Source of the DNA: Flavobacterium aciduliphilum
GTDB taxonomy: Bacteria > Bacteroidota > Bacteroidia > Flavobacteriales > Flavobacteriaceae
Length of the DNA stretch: 64,000 bases
Reading direction: 5' to 3'
Assembly: GCF_003268855.1 (NCBI RefSeq)
Contig: NZ_QLSZ01000003.1
Coordinates: 124,001 to 188,000, forward strand
Positions 7,906-16,240 of the stretch are shown here, piece by piece. The first letter of the stretch is position 1; each line of letters opens with the position of its first letter. Both the position numbers and the translations under genes were made by a program. The notes beneath the pieces were generated by a model that saw nothing but the letters and a program-made list of their open reading frames with translations, did not search any database and was not told where the DNA came from.

Positions 7906-8991
7906 ATGAAACCTGAAACAAACGAAACTCAAGCATCGAACTTTCCATTACTTATAGAAGATTTAATGTTATTTAATAGCTCCAATAACTACATAAGTCC
8001 TTACAGAATATTTTTTGCCTACACTAAAAGAATACCAAATATTATTACCATTGACGACTTAAAAATGGAGCCTTTTCAAAAATGGTTCGAGAAAAAATAT
8101 CAAAATGAAATCATAAAGCAACATTACTCCCACGATTTCAATAACACTAAAAAGGTATTAGATAATTCATATCACAACTATCTTTTAAAAAACGGATTAC
8201 TTGTAAGCATTGAGTATTCTTCTGTTTATTTTTTTCACACAGAAGAACAAAAAGAATTAGTAAACGAACTCTTTGAGGAAGCTAAAAAATTCTTATACAG
8301 CACCAAGAAAACAACCGATATTTGCTTAATCTACAATCAAAATGGAGAATTAAACACACAACCTGTTGAAATCAAAAAACCGAAAATCGATTTTAATATT
8401 CACTACAATGAGGATTTCCATCTCATCCATAAAGAAATTGTAAAACAATTAAATAAAAAAGACACCAACGGTCTTTACCTATTTCATGGGCAACCTGGTA
8501 CTGGCAAAAGCACTTACATCAAATTCCTAATACACCAACTAAAGAAAAAAGTAATCTTTATATCTCCAAAGATGGCTGGAGAATTAGATAATTTAAACAT
8601 GACGCCTTTTCTATTGAACAACAAAAACACAGTTTTTGTGATAGAAGATGCCGAGGAACTCATTACATCAAGAGAAGAAGTTAGAAATTCAAATCTATCA
8701 ATGCTTTTAAATTTAACTGATGGATTGTTGGGGGAAAGCCTTGGCATACAAATCATCGCTACATTCAATACGGATGTCAAAAACATTGACAAAGCACTTT
8801 TGCGAAAAGGCAGACTGTCTCAAATTTATGAATTTAAACCGCTTTCTATTGAGAGAACCAACAAACTATTAAACACATTAGGCATAACAGAAACCGTGAA
8901 TCAGTCGCTTCCTGTTGCGGATATTTTTAATTTTGAAAAAGAGAACCATTACACACCCGTGCTTAAAAAAGCAGTTGGGTTTGGAAAATAA
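7906..8991 (+). CDS. BCS1-like AAA+ ATPase
   Basis: This 361-residue protein has a unique N-terminal half (1-165) and a C-terminal AAA+ domain. Visible motifs are Walker A GQPGTGKST at 195-203, Walker B TVFVIEDAEE near 242-250, a sensor-1 ATFN segment and an arginine-finger region LLRKGRL. The order and spacing resemble small AAA proteins of the BCS1/FtsH-related clade. No transmembrane segment is evident, so the remodelled target is likely soluble. It is divergently paired with a WYL regulator. The N-terminal half is where substrate specificity should lie; I do not recognise it. Confidence 0.8.
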   Translation: MKPETNETQASNFPLLIEDLMLFNSSNNYISPYRIFFAYTKRIPNIITIDDLKMEPFQKWFEKKYQNEIIKQHYSHDFNNTKKVLDNSYHNYLLKNGLLVSIEYSSVYFFHTEEQKELVNELFEEAKKFLYSTKKTTDICLIYNQNGELNTQPVEIKKPKIDFNIHYNEDFHLIHKEIVKQLNKKDTNGLYLFHGQPGTGKSTYIKFLIHQLKKKVIFISPKMAGELDNLNMTPFLLNNKNTVFVIEDAEELITSREEVRNSNLSMLLNLTDGLLGESLGIQIIATFNTDVKNIDKALLRKGRLSQIYEFKPLSIERTNKLLNTLGITETVNQSLPVADIFNFEKENHYTPVLKKAVGFGK

Positions 8992-9196
8992 TTTTTATTT
9001 TACAAAAAAAATTAATTTTTAATTGATTAAATATATCATATCCAAAACAAAAAATATATTCTTCACGAGTACAAAATAACTACTGAAATGGATTATCTAT
9101 TATTGGTTTCAAAACAGTGGTTTTAGGTTAATTTTAAAATATAAAATACGTAGTAAAAAGTATTTAATAATCGATACAGATTATTAGTCAAAAATA

Positions 9197-9952
9197 TTAC
9201 AACAATCTATCTATTAGCTCAATGTTTAAATTTTTCAATATTTGTAAAAATTTTTCAGCTAGTGGTTTAATTTTTACAATATCTTTTTCTAAATATTGCA
9301 GACACCAAAATTTATTTTCATTGAACTCATTTGAAACTCTTTTATTATTTTCAATCTTTTGAGTAATAAATCCCCAAAACCATAATTCATCCCAAATAAT
9401 AAAATCATTATTTTTAGAATAATATTTACCAATAAATTCATTTATACCATCAAAATCTAATCTGCATCCTTGATTAAGAAGATTATTTTTAAAAATATGT
9501 GTAATTACGGCATCGACAGGAAGTTTTAACTCATATTCATTAAGACTAAAATCATCCCAAATTTTAAAATCTCTAAGCGAGTCATCTGTATGAATTAAAT
9601 AAATATATTTGACAAATAAAGCGGATGTTTTTGCACCCCAACCATTTTGAGATTTCATTAATTCAAATAATGAATCCGAAGATTTTGGTTCTTTTTTTAA
9701 AGTTTTTATAAAACCTTTGTATGAAGTTAAATCAGAATCTTTTTGATACATTTTTTTAAAAAATGGACCTATCTTATCAATTTTTGGTTGTGATTGTGTA
9801 TTAACAACTCCATATAAAAGATTCAATACTTTTTGTTCTGGAGATAAATCTTTTATAGCAATACACGACTTTATAAATCCTTCTTGAACTTGTTTGTTGT
9901 ATTGCCTGTTTTCTTTTAAAAATTTGTATAATTTTTGGATTTTAGTATCCAT
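9197..9952 (-). CDS. Possible HhH-type DNA glycosylase-like protein
   Basis: This 251-residue helical protein has a central segment, NGWGAKTSALFVKYIYL, then ELKLPVDAVITHIF. It recalls the helix-hairpin-helix region and following LPVD segment of base-excision glycosylases (G-x-G-x-K-T-A ... PVD). An Asp in that VD position is catalytic in the HhH-GPD family. The rest is Lys-, Asn- and aromatic-rich and does not match classic Nth/MutY, and no iron-sulfur Cys cluster is present. The gene stands alone between two AT-rich gaps. The superfamily assignment is low confidence; the gene itself is clear. Confidence 0.5.
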   Translation of the reverse strand: MDTKIQKLYKFLKENRQYNKQVQEGFIKSCIAIKDLSPEQKVLNLLYGVVNTQSQPKIDKIGPFFKKMYQKDSDLTSYKGFIKTLKKEPKSSDSLFELMKSQNGWGAKTSALFVKYIYLIHTDDSLRDFKIWDDFSLNEYELKLPVDAVITHIFKNNLLNQGCRLDFDGINEFIGKYYSKNNDFIIWDELWFWGFITQKIENNKRVSNEFNENKFWCLQYLEKDIVKIKPLAEKFLQILKNLNIELIDRLL

Positions 9953-9972
9953 ATTTTAATTCCTTTTTCTTT

Positions 9973-10056
9973 TCATTGTTTCATTAAAATTCTCCTACAT
10001 TTTCGGCAATTAGTTCCTTTGAATTTAATATCACATTTTTTACAGGTACCATATTA
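9973..10056 (-). pseudogene. Possible remnant of a tiny zinc-ribbon gene
   Basis: Between TAA (10054-10056) and TGA (9973-9975) one minus-strand frame reads TCKKCDIKFKGTNCRKCRR and ends a few codons later. It has two CxxC pairs spaced like a zinc ribbon but no start codon. It may be the tail of a decayed gene, or chance. Confidence 0.25.
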
Positions 10057-10075
10057 TAATTAATTAGAATTATCT

Positions 10076-10369
10076 CTACTTAGATTTACTAGTTGATTTA
10101 AAATTTTTATTAAAAGCCTTTTCTACTTGCATTTCAGTATATTCAGACCATGATTTTTTTGCAAGCTCTTCAGTTTTTTTTGAATTCTCTTCATCTTCTT
10201 CAGTCCAATTTCTTTCAGCTTCTAATTTAGATTCTTCATATTCAGCTTCCAATTTTTTGATTTTCTTTTGATTTTCAATCCATTCAGGATTTTTACTTAG
10301 TCTCCATGCCTTGTAGGGTATGTAGATAAAGTAAATCAGTGCTCCAAGTATTATTGCTCCTAGTATCAT
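10076..10369 (-). CDS. Membrane-anchored coiled-coil protein
   Basis: This 97-residue protein has one N-terminal transmembrane helix (about residues 1-17, GAIILGALIYFIYIPY). A long highly charged helix follows (KKIKKLEAEYEESKLEAERNW...), rich in Glu and Lys, likely a coiled coil facing the cytosol. No enzyme motif is present. It sits alone, 106 nt upstream of the divergent hydrolase start. It could be a scaffold or simply an unassigned small membrane protein. Confidence 0.6.
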   Translation of the reverse strand: MILGAIILGALIYFIYIPYKAWRLSKNPEWIENQKKIKKLEAEYEESKLEAERNWTEEDEENSKKTEELAKKSWSEYTEMQVEKAFNKNFKSTSKSK

Positions 10370-10456
10370 TTACAAATAAAAGTTTTTCCAAAAATCAAAA
10401 ATACTAAAAAAATATTTGTTAAATATTGCAAGGAATTACTCTAATTATAAATTTCT

Positions 10457-10464
10457 TATTTTTG
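10457..10464 (+). promoter_or_regulatory. Candidate -7 promoter box before the hydrolase
   Basis: The sequence TATTTTTG matches TAnnTTTG. Its position, only 9 nt before the ATG at 10474, would give an almost leaderless transcript, so either the match is fortuitous or the real start is further downstream. Confidence 0.25.
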
Positions 10465-10473
10465 TATAATAAA

Positions 10474-11292
10474 ATGAAATTGATACAAAAACAATTCAAA
10501 ACCATAAAACCAATTACTGCCAAACAAAACCTTTGGTCCAATTATGACATTCCTGTTGGTACTAGACTCCAACAAATTCCAGACACTACTAATTTAATTC
10601 ATCCTATTAGAGGGATTGTTACAACATACAACGACCAAACTATTGCTATTCCTTACGAATATATTATTCCTAATTATGAGTTTAAAACCACAATCTTATT
10701 ATTGCATGGTTTCAATAGCGCACCCGAAAACAAACAAGCTATAATTAATCAATGGCTACTAGATAATAATGTATCAGACCACATTACTTTGATAGCTCCA
10801 CAACTCAATTACAATCCCAACGAAGCCATAAAACAAATAGGCAGCATCATTCAAGAACATTATGGAAACATCATTGTAATGGGAACTTCTCTAGGTGGGT
10901 TTTATGCTAACTATGTTCGAGCTATGAATCAAACGGACCAAATTAAAGTACATGCCATAAACCCAAGTTGGTCTCCAAGTATTTTTTTAAAAAGAGAAGT
11001 AAACCAAGAACAAATTAATTTAAAAACCAAGGAAAATTGGAAGTTTACAGAAACTTATTTAAACTATTTAGCCCATTTTGAAAAAGCATGTAAAGTAGAA
11101 TTAAAACATTACAAAGGAAATAACTACACATTGCATTTAGCCAACGCTGACGAATTATTAACTTTTGACACTATGCTGGAGTATCTCGATGAAAACAAGG
11201 TACCACACCAGGTTTTCTATTACAATACCAACCACAGATTTGAAACTGTAAAGGAATTGCTTGAAAATAGTAAAAATGACTTAATCCCATAA
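10474..11292 (+). CDS. Alpha/beta hydrolase, YqiA-like esterase family
   Basis: From ATG at 10474 this encodes 272 residues (a TTG at 10426 would add an unlikely hydrophobic leader). The C-terminal two thirds have an alpha/beta-hydrolase core: LLLHGFNSAPENK supplies the oxyanion-hole HG, and MGTSLGGFYANY contains the nucleophile elbow G-x-S-x-G. A candidate acid lies in NADELLTFD and a candidate catalytic His in TNHRFE. This resembles the YqiA/UPF0227 esterase group. The N-terminal approximately 75 residues form an extra domain. It is followed after 5 nt by a small secreted-protein gene, possibly on the same transcript. Confidence 0.75.
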   Translation: MKLIQKQFKTIKPITAKQNLWSNYDIPVGTRLQQIPDTTNLIHPIRGIVTTYNDQTIAIPYEYIIPNYEFKTTILLLHGFNSAPENKQAIINQWLLDNNVSDHITLIAPQLNYNPNEAIKQIGSIIQEHYGNIIVMGTSLGGFYANYVRAMNQTDQIKVHAINPSWSPSIFLKREVNQEQINLKTKENWKFTETYLNYLAHFEKACKVELKHYKGNNYTLHLANADELLTFDTMLEYLDENKVPHQVFYYNTNHRFETVKELLENSKNDLIP

Positions 11293-11297
11293 ACATC

Positions 11298-11459
11298 ATG
11301 AAAAGATATATCTTACCAATTGTTGCAGTATTTTTATGCACAATAAAATCACAAGCCCAAAAAGTATATTCTGTAGAATATGAAAACCAAGCCGATATTA
11401 ATGTTTTTGTAGTAGATTACGAAAACCAAGCAGATTTGAAGGTGTATAAAGAAAATTAA
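11298..11459 (+). CDS. Small secreted repeat protein (DUF6150-like)
   Basis: This 53-residue protein has a Sec signal peptide (MKRYILPIVAVFLCTIKSQA, cleavage before QKVYS) and a mature part made of two near-identical units: VEYENQADINVFV and VDYENQADLKVYK. The pattern matches a family of short exported Bacteroidota proteins with repeated YxxQAD-xxV units, which I remember as DUF6150. Its ATG is 5 nt after the hydrolase stop. Its stop codon overlaps by 3 nt the stop of the convergent ftsI-like gene. The role is unknown; the protein is periplasmic or extracellular. Confidence 0.7.
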   Translation: MKRYILPIVAVFLCTIKSQAQKVYSVEYENQADINVFVVDYENQADLKVYKEN

Positions 11460-13459
11460 TTAATTTGTAGTTCAATTATAGTTCCTTTTTTAAGTGGAGT
11501 ACCGGAGACTATCGATTGATGTTTAACTTTACCTACTCCATTTCCTCTTAACCTCACTTTCATTCCTAAATTTTCAAGTAAAGGTACTGCATCCATTGCA
11601 GGCATTCCTTTAACATTCGGAACTTCATACTTCTCACTTTGTGCAACAGTAAAATAGCGATTATAACTATACTCTTGCTTATTTACTTTTTGATTCAAAT
11701 TTTGAATCTCATTAGTCGTAGGAGAATCTGTAAATATTTTCTGGGCAATTCTTTTAAAAACTGGGGCAGCAACATCTGCTCCATAAAAACTTCCGCTAGC
11801 TGTATTGGGTTTATGAATGACAACAATACAAGTGTACTTAGGTTTGTCTACTGGAAAAAAACCAACAAATGAAGAAATGTAATGTTTATTATCGCCATTG
11901 TTTATACCATAATTCCCTTGAGCAGTTCCAGTTTTACCAGCCATAGAAAAATCTTTAGAATATATTTTTTTGGCAGTACCCAGCTTCACTACATTTTGCA
12001 TAATGGCTTTTAACTTTTTTATAGTTTCCTTCGAGCAAATTTTAGGATGTATTACTTGCTTATCAAATTTCTTTATAGTAGTATTCCATTCTTTAATTTC
12101 TGAAACAAATTGTGGCTTGACCATCTCTCCATTATTAGCTATAGCATTATATAAAGTCAACGTTTGCATCGGGGTTACTTCAATACCATAACCAAAAGCC
12201 ATCCAGGGCAAAGACATACCGTTCCATCTTGGAGTGCCTGGTTGCGGAATAAAGGGATTGGCTTCACCTTTAATAGATAATCCTAACGGTTTATTAAGAC
12301 CCATTTTGTTAATTCGGTCAACAAATTGCATAGGATTATTTTTGTAATTTTCATAAACCGCCTGAACCATTACGGTATTGGAAGAGATTTCAAACCCATT
12401 GGCTAAGGTAATTAATTGTGGGCCTTCACTATGAGAATCCACAACATCTCTACCAAACAATGTTATTCTTCCACCCTTTCGGTTGTAAATTTTTGTAGTA
12501 TCTACTTTATGATCTTCCAATAAAGCAATCATGTCTATTAGCTTAAAGGTCGAACCTGGCTCTCCTTTTTCCCTTATAGCATAATTAAGTCGTTCTTTAT
12601 AAACGGAGTCTTTTTCAGTTCTGCCAAGATTAGAAATGGCTTTTATATATCCTGTTTGGGTTTCCATTACAATTACACAACCATGTTCGGCCTTATTTTT
12701 TTGTAATGATTCCAATAAAGAGTGGTGTGCTATATCCTGAATGTAAACGTCTATAGTTGATATAATATCAGAACCATCAATTGGGTCTATTTCGTTATCA
12801 TCTCGTATCGGTTTGTATTGTCCTTTCGCTATTTTTTGTTTTAAAATTTTTCCATTTTTACCAGACAGATAATGGTTATACGCGCCTTCAAGTCCCACAA
12901 TATTTGGCATACCATTTTTATCGAATCCTAAATAACCAACCGTTCGTTGTGCAATCTCACCAATAGGATGTTTTCTTATTTCTCTAACACTATCAATCCT
13001 CCCACCTTTGTAAATTCCTAATTTTAAAATAGGGTACGATTTTAGTTTTTTATATTGTGTAAAACTTAAGTCCTTAGCAAGGAGTAAAAATCTATTTTTA
13101 TTTTTTCGAGCATTTACTAATTTAGTTTCATAGTATCCAGAAGGATGCCCTAATAGTTTAGCTAAGGAATCTGATAATGGCCCTATATTTTCATTAAATA
13201 TTTTTTCATTTGGAGCCAATGCATCAAATCGGACATCATAAATAGAAACTGAAGTTGCTAATAAACTTCCATCAGAAGAATAAATATTTCCTCTGTTAGC
13301 TGGAACTACAAATGTTTTAACGGTTCTTATTTTAGCAAGTTTTCTGTAATGTTCTCCTTCTTTCCACTGAATAGTAGTGAGTTTATAGACAATTGCTAAG
13401 GCAAATATTAAAATCAGAATACTGACTAAATACAGCCGATACATGATGCTTTTTTCCAT
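11456..13459 (-). CDS. ftsI: FtsI-like peptidoglycan transpeptidase with C-terminal PASTA domain
   Basis: This 667-residue class B penicillin-binding protein cross-links septal peptidoglycan. Features in order: an N-terminal transmembrane helix (about 8-26), a pedestal/dimerisation domain, a transpeptidase domain with SxxK (S303-K306 in GEPGSTFK), SxN (359-361) and KTG (509-511), and a PASTA domain over the last 57 residues (VPNVKGMPAMDAV...). All catalytic boxes are intact. Flavobacterial ftsI normally lies in the dcw cluster beside murE and mraY; none is here. It lies 27 nt downstream of a DUF3127 gene in accessory surroundings, so I infer a second copy. A shortened relative is at 1220-2377. 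Confidence 0.85.
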   Translation of the reverse strand: MEKSIMYRLYLVSILILIFALAIVYKLTTIQWKEGEHYRKLAKIRTVKTFVVPANRGNIYSSDGSLLATSVSIYDVRFDALAPNEKIFNENIGPLSDSLAKLLGHPSGYYETKLVNARKNKNRFLLLAKDLSFTQYKKLKSYPILKLGIYKGGRIDSVREIRKHPIGEIAQRTVGYLGFDKNGMPNIVGLEGAYNHYLSGKNGKILKQKIAKGQYKPIRDDNEIDPIDGSDIISTIDVYIQDIAHHSLLESLQKNKAEHGCVIVMETQTGYIKAISNLGRTEKDSVYKERLNYAIREKGEPGSTFKLIDMIALLEDHKVDTTKIYNRKGGRITLFGRDVVDSHSEGPQLITLANGFEISSNTVMVQAVYENYKNNPMQFVDRINKMGLNKPLGLSIKGEANPFIPQPGTPRWNGMSLPWMAFGYGIEVTPMQTLTLYNAIANNGEMVKPQFVSEIKEWNTTIKKFDKQVIHPKICSKETIKKLKAIMQNVVKLGTAKKIYSKDFSMAGKTGTAQGNYGINNGDNKHYISSFVGFFPVDKPKYTCIVVIHKPNTASGSFYGADVAAPVFKRIAQKIFTDSPTTNEIQNLNQKVNKQEYSYNRYFTVAQSEKYEVPNVKGMPAMDAVPLLENLGMKVRLRGNGVGKVKHQSIVSGTPLKKGTIIELQIN

Positions 13460-13486
13460 TCAATTCTATTTTTGATTCAAATATAA

Positions 13487-13834
13487 TCAAAAAGGGAGTC
13501 CGTCATCCGCAACATCTTCTTCTTCTTGTCCTGATAAATCAGATTGCATAGACGCCTTCAAAAGAATATTATCTACAAGGTCAATTTTCCAGGCTTTTAC
13601 ATCGGTATACCATTTCCCATTAAACTCACGACTTTCCAATTCAAAATCAATACTCAATTGATTTCCTACTACCAACTGATTTTCATTGATTTTATCACCC
13701 CAGATACTAATGCATATTTTTCTAGGATACTGTCCCTCGGTTTCCACTACAATGTCTTGTTTTCTCCACTGACCATTTTTTCCAATACCCGTTTGCAAAG
13801 GAAGAAGGTGTGCTAGTTTTGCTTTTATATTCAT
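13487..13834 (-). CDS. DUF3127 OB-fold protein (SSB-like)
   Basis: From ATG at 13834 this encodes 115 residues. The motifs LLPLQTGIGKNGQWRKQ, ETEGQYPRK, SIWGDK and ESREFNGKWYTD are the conserved core of DUF3127, a Bacteroidota family with a predicted OB fold related to single-stranded DNA-binding proteins. The acidic tail ending DDGLPF resembles the SSB C-terminal tip (D-D-x-x-x-F) that recruits partner proteins. It follows the retron RT gene by 69 nt and precedes ftsI by 27 nt on the same strand. An ssDNA-binding role beside an RT and a helicase is plausible. Confidence 0.8.
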   Translation of the reverse strand: MNIKAKLAHLLPLQTGIGKNGQWRKQDIVVETEGQYPRKICISIWGDKINENQLVVGNQLSIDFELESREFNGKWYTDVKAWKIDLVDNILLKASMQSDLSGQEEEDVADDGLPF

Positions 13835-13903
13835 AATAAAGTTATTTTTATACAAATTAACCTATCAAGTATGTTGATTTAGTGCATATATCATTAAAAA
13901 AAA

Positions 13904-14995
13904 TCAGGATAAGAGATGCACCATTTTAAACTCCTCTTTGAATTTTTGAACCATAGCATCTTCTTTACCTCGAACTTGTGCTATAAAATTAATATACCCT
14001 TCCAAACGATTTAAAAAATAGGTATCACTCATTTGACTCGTTTCTTTTGTGATACTAAAATGTTTCTTTGCAGCTTTACTAACACCATTTTGGAGGGCAT
14101 CATAAAGCATCGCGCGTACCATTTTAATAGTCTTTCTATCAACATTAACTTTCTCATTTACGATAAGTCCTGTAACCGTTTGTTTTCTGTGATGTAATCG
14201 CAAGCGAGTCTTCTTAGAATTAATAGTAAAATGGTTGGAATGGATAATTTTACTCAATTCCTCCAAATGCAATGTTGTAATTTCACGATCCGATGAAAAG
14301 GTCAAATCATCAGCATAGCGAGAATAGTGAAGCGCATTCTCATTACAATAGGCCAATAACATAGCATCCAATTGCAAACAAATAAAATTAGAAATGACTG
14401 GTGAAGTAGGCGCTCCTGTAGGAAGTGTTCCATTATAGGTAACTAATAAGGCCAATGCATTGGCAACCTCTTCTGTGTACCTAAAATACTCCGATTGAAA
14501 AAGCGCTTTCACTCGATAAGCCTTTATTGAGGAAAAAAAATCCTCAAGGTCAAGATTTAAAACATACTTTTTGTGCACATGTAGTTTTGCATTTTCTACA
14601 ATATTGCAAAAGGATTCTTTTTTATTGGGATTAATTACAAAACCAAAAACACCCTCTGGACGAACCAAATGATAATAGTGTTGCAAATAAAAATTAAACC
14701 TTGCCTGAGTGGCTCTCAACAAAACTTCCGGAGCTTCTATCTTTCGCATCCCACCACTTTTTTTAGGAATAGAAAATGAATCATAATGAGGTGCGTTGAT
14801 TAAAGGGCCTAACCAACTAAAATTTAACTTTAATAAAACCTTCAAATCAGATAGCTTCACAACAGACAACAACTGTTGTACAAAAAAAGTCTGGTTAAAT
14901 TTAAAGACAACATCGCCTTGATACCCATAATAATAGGCATTGTACTCTTCCAATCGAGTATGGATTTTGTCTATCGTTTTAAGTGGATTATTCAT
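13904..14995 (-). CDS. Retron reverse transcriptase (retron 1)
   Basis: This 363-residue reverse transcriptase has the retron hallmarks: motif X NAKLH at 135-139 (NAxxH), the catalytic YADD at 227-230 with the upstream LDLEDFF aspartate (motif A), LPTGAPTSP and, at 274-276, the VTG motif that recognises the msr RNA. Retron RTs copy a structured ncRNA into branched multicopy ssDNA. The ncRNA candidate lies 10 nt upstream at 15005-15160, in the expected orientation. No effector domain is fused. The DnaB-like helicase upstream and the DUF3127 protein downstream are candidate partners. Confidence is high for the retron RT. Confidence 0.93.
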   Translation of the reverse strand: MNNPLKTIDKIHTRLEEYNAYYYGYQGDVVFKFNQTFFVQQLLSVVKLSDLKVLLKLNFSWLGPLINAPHYDSFSIPKKSGGMRKIEAPEVLLRATQARFNFYLQHYYHLVRPEGVFGFVINPNKKESFCNIVENAKLHVHKKYVLNLDLEDFFSSIKAYRVKALFQSEYFRYTEEVANALALLVTYNGTLPTGAPTSPVISNFICLQLDAMLLAYCNENALHYSRYADDLTFSSDREITTLHLEELSKIIHSNHFTINSKKTRLRLHHRKQTVTGLIVNEKVNVDRKTIKMVRAMLYDALQNGVSKAAKKHFSITKETSQMSDTYFLNRLEGYINFIAQVRGKEDAMVQKFKEEFKMVHLLS

Positions 14996-15004
14996 AATGT
15001 AAAA

Positions 15005-15160
15005 AAAGCCGTTGGTGGATTATCTTTGAAGGTTTAGTAATTGACCTTTGGTCAATTACTAATATTTATTACCATATTCCAATAGTAATAGGATTGCAGG
15101 AACACAACCTCTAAGTCATTTTATTTTTAGTTTGACTTCATAATTTTTTCCAACGGCTTT
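15005..15160 (-). ncRNA. Retron 1 msr-msd ncRNA candidate
   Basis: The 171-nt gap between the helicase and RT genes is bounded by a perfect 11-bp inverted repeat (AAAGCCGTTGG at 15005-15015 and its complement at 15150-15160), in the position of the retron a1/a2 stem. Inside, 15034-15062 forms a perfect 13-bp hairpin with a 3-nt loop (TTAGTAATTGACC, TTT, then its complement), on the RT-proximal side as expected for the msd stem. The a1 end starts only 7 nt after the helicase stop codon and no -7 box is evident, so it may be read from the helicase transcript. The branch guanosine cannot be fixed by eye. Confidence 0.85.
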
Positions 15161-15166
15161 ATATTT

Positions 15167-16135
15167 TTAAAAAGGTACAGTAGCATCATCTTCATCCTTT
15201 TTATTTGGGTCTTCCAATTCAATCAAACGCTTAACATTAAAGGTAAACGCCTCACCTGGCTTTTGAATAGATTGAAATCTAGTAAAAGGGACATCTCTTT
15301 TAAAATAACTGGTTCCCATTTTTCCATTTTTGTTCTTAGCAACAATAACCATTAAGATACAATCGGAAGGGGTAAATTCTTCGTCGTCCAATTCCTCTAT
15401 CATATAATATTCAGGACGATACAACAACCAAACTTTATCCGCAATTTGTTCAATAGAACCACTATCTCGCAAATCCGATAATTGAGGCCTTTTACTGCTT
15501 CCTCTTACTTCAACCGCACGACTCAATTGACTCAATAAAATAAGACAAATATTCAATTCTTTAGCACACATTTTTAATAACCTACAAATATGACTTACTT
15601 CAGCCTCCCTCCCATTATTGTACTTTCCAATACTCAACAATTGCAGGTAATCAATCACCACTATTTTAGTATCATGCACAGCGACATGTTCTCTTATAAT
15701 AGTGAGAGTTTCTTCAATGTTGGCCAATCCATTTTCAGAAACATACAAGTTACTTTGTTCTAGTTCTTGGGCTGCTTTTTTAATAGACTCTTTTTCAGAA
15801 TCATGCAATGCTTTATTTATAATATTTTGAACAGGGATGCCTGTTTTGTTAGACAACAAACGAGCAGAAAAAGTATACGAGGTCAAATCAAAGGAAAAAA
15901 ACAAAACGGGTTCGGTTTGACTCACATGAGCGACTAAATTAATCACAAACTGACTTTTACCCATAGCTGGTCTGCCTCCAACCACCACTAATTCGCCTAG
16001 AGACAATCCACTAAATTCGTCATCTAAATACTGAAACCCAGTAGGGATTAAGTTTTTATTCCGATTCTTATTTTCAATATCTTGGACTATTTCCTTAGAA
16101 AGGATACTGATGGATTGGGTTTTTGAGGTGTTCAT
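15167..16135 (-). CDS. DnaB C-terminal-type (SF4) helicase
   Basis: This 322-residue protein is a RecA-like ATPase of the DnaB/SF4 family without the DnaB N-terminal primase-interaction domain. Visible are Walker A GGRPAMGKSQF (53-63), Walker B IVVIDYLQLL, the H3 segment LLSQLSRAVEVRGSSKRP and the DLRDSGSIEQIAD motif with its arginine-finger region. The normal DnaB N-domain is replaced by about 30 residues, so it is probably not the replicative helicase. It ends with an acidic tail (DPNKKDEDDATVPF). It lies immediately upstream of the retron 1 ncRNA and RT on the same strand. Confidence 0.85.
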   Translation of the reverse strand: MNTSKTQSISILSKEIVQDIENKNRNKNLIPTGFQYLDDEFSGLSLGELVVVGGRPAMGKSQFVINLVAHVSQTEPVLFFSFDLTSYTFSARLLSNKTGIPVQNIINKALHDSEKESIKKAAQELEQSNLYVSENGLANIEETLTIIREHVAVHDTKIVVIDYLQLLSIGKYNNGREAEVSHICRLLKMCAKELNICLILLSQLSRAVEVRGSSKRPQLSDLRDSGSIEQIADKVWLLYRPEYYMIEELDDEEFTPSDCILMVIVAKNKNGKMGTSYFKRDVPFTRFQSIQKPGEAFTFNVKRLIELEDPNKKDEDDATVPF

Positions 16136-16240
16136 AGTGAAGGTGTTGATTTTTGCTAAATGTATAAAACTATAACGTAAAAATTAGTTTTTAGTATTAA
16201 AAAAAAGAAATTAATTATATTGAATTAAAAGACTACGCTC

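Noticed and set aside
15167..16135. Replicative DnaB
   Set aside because: The N-terminal domain needed for primase interaction is missing and the gene lies beside a retron, so it is treated as accessory.
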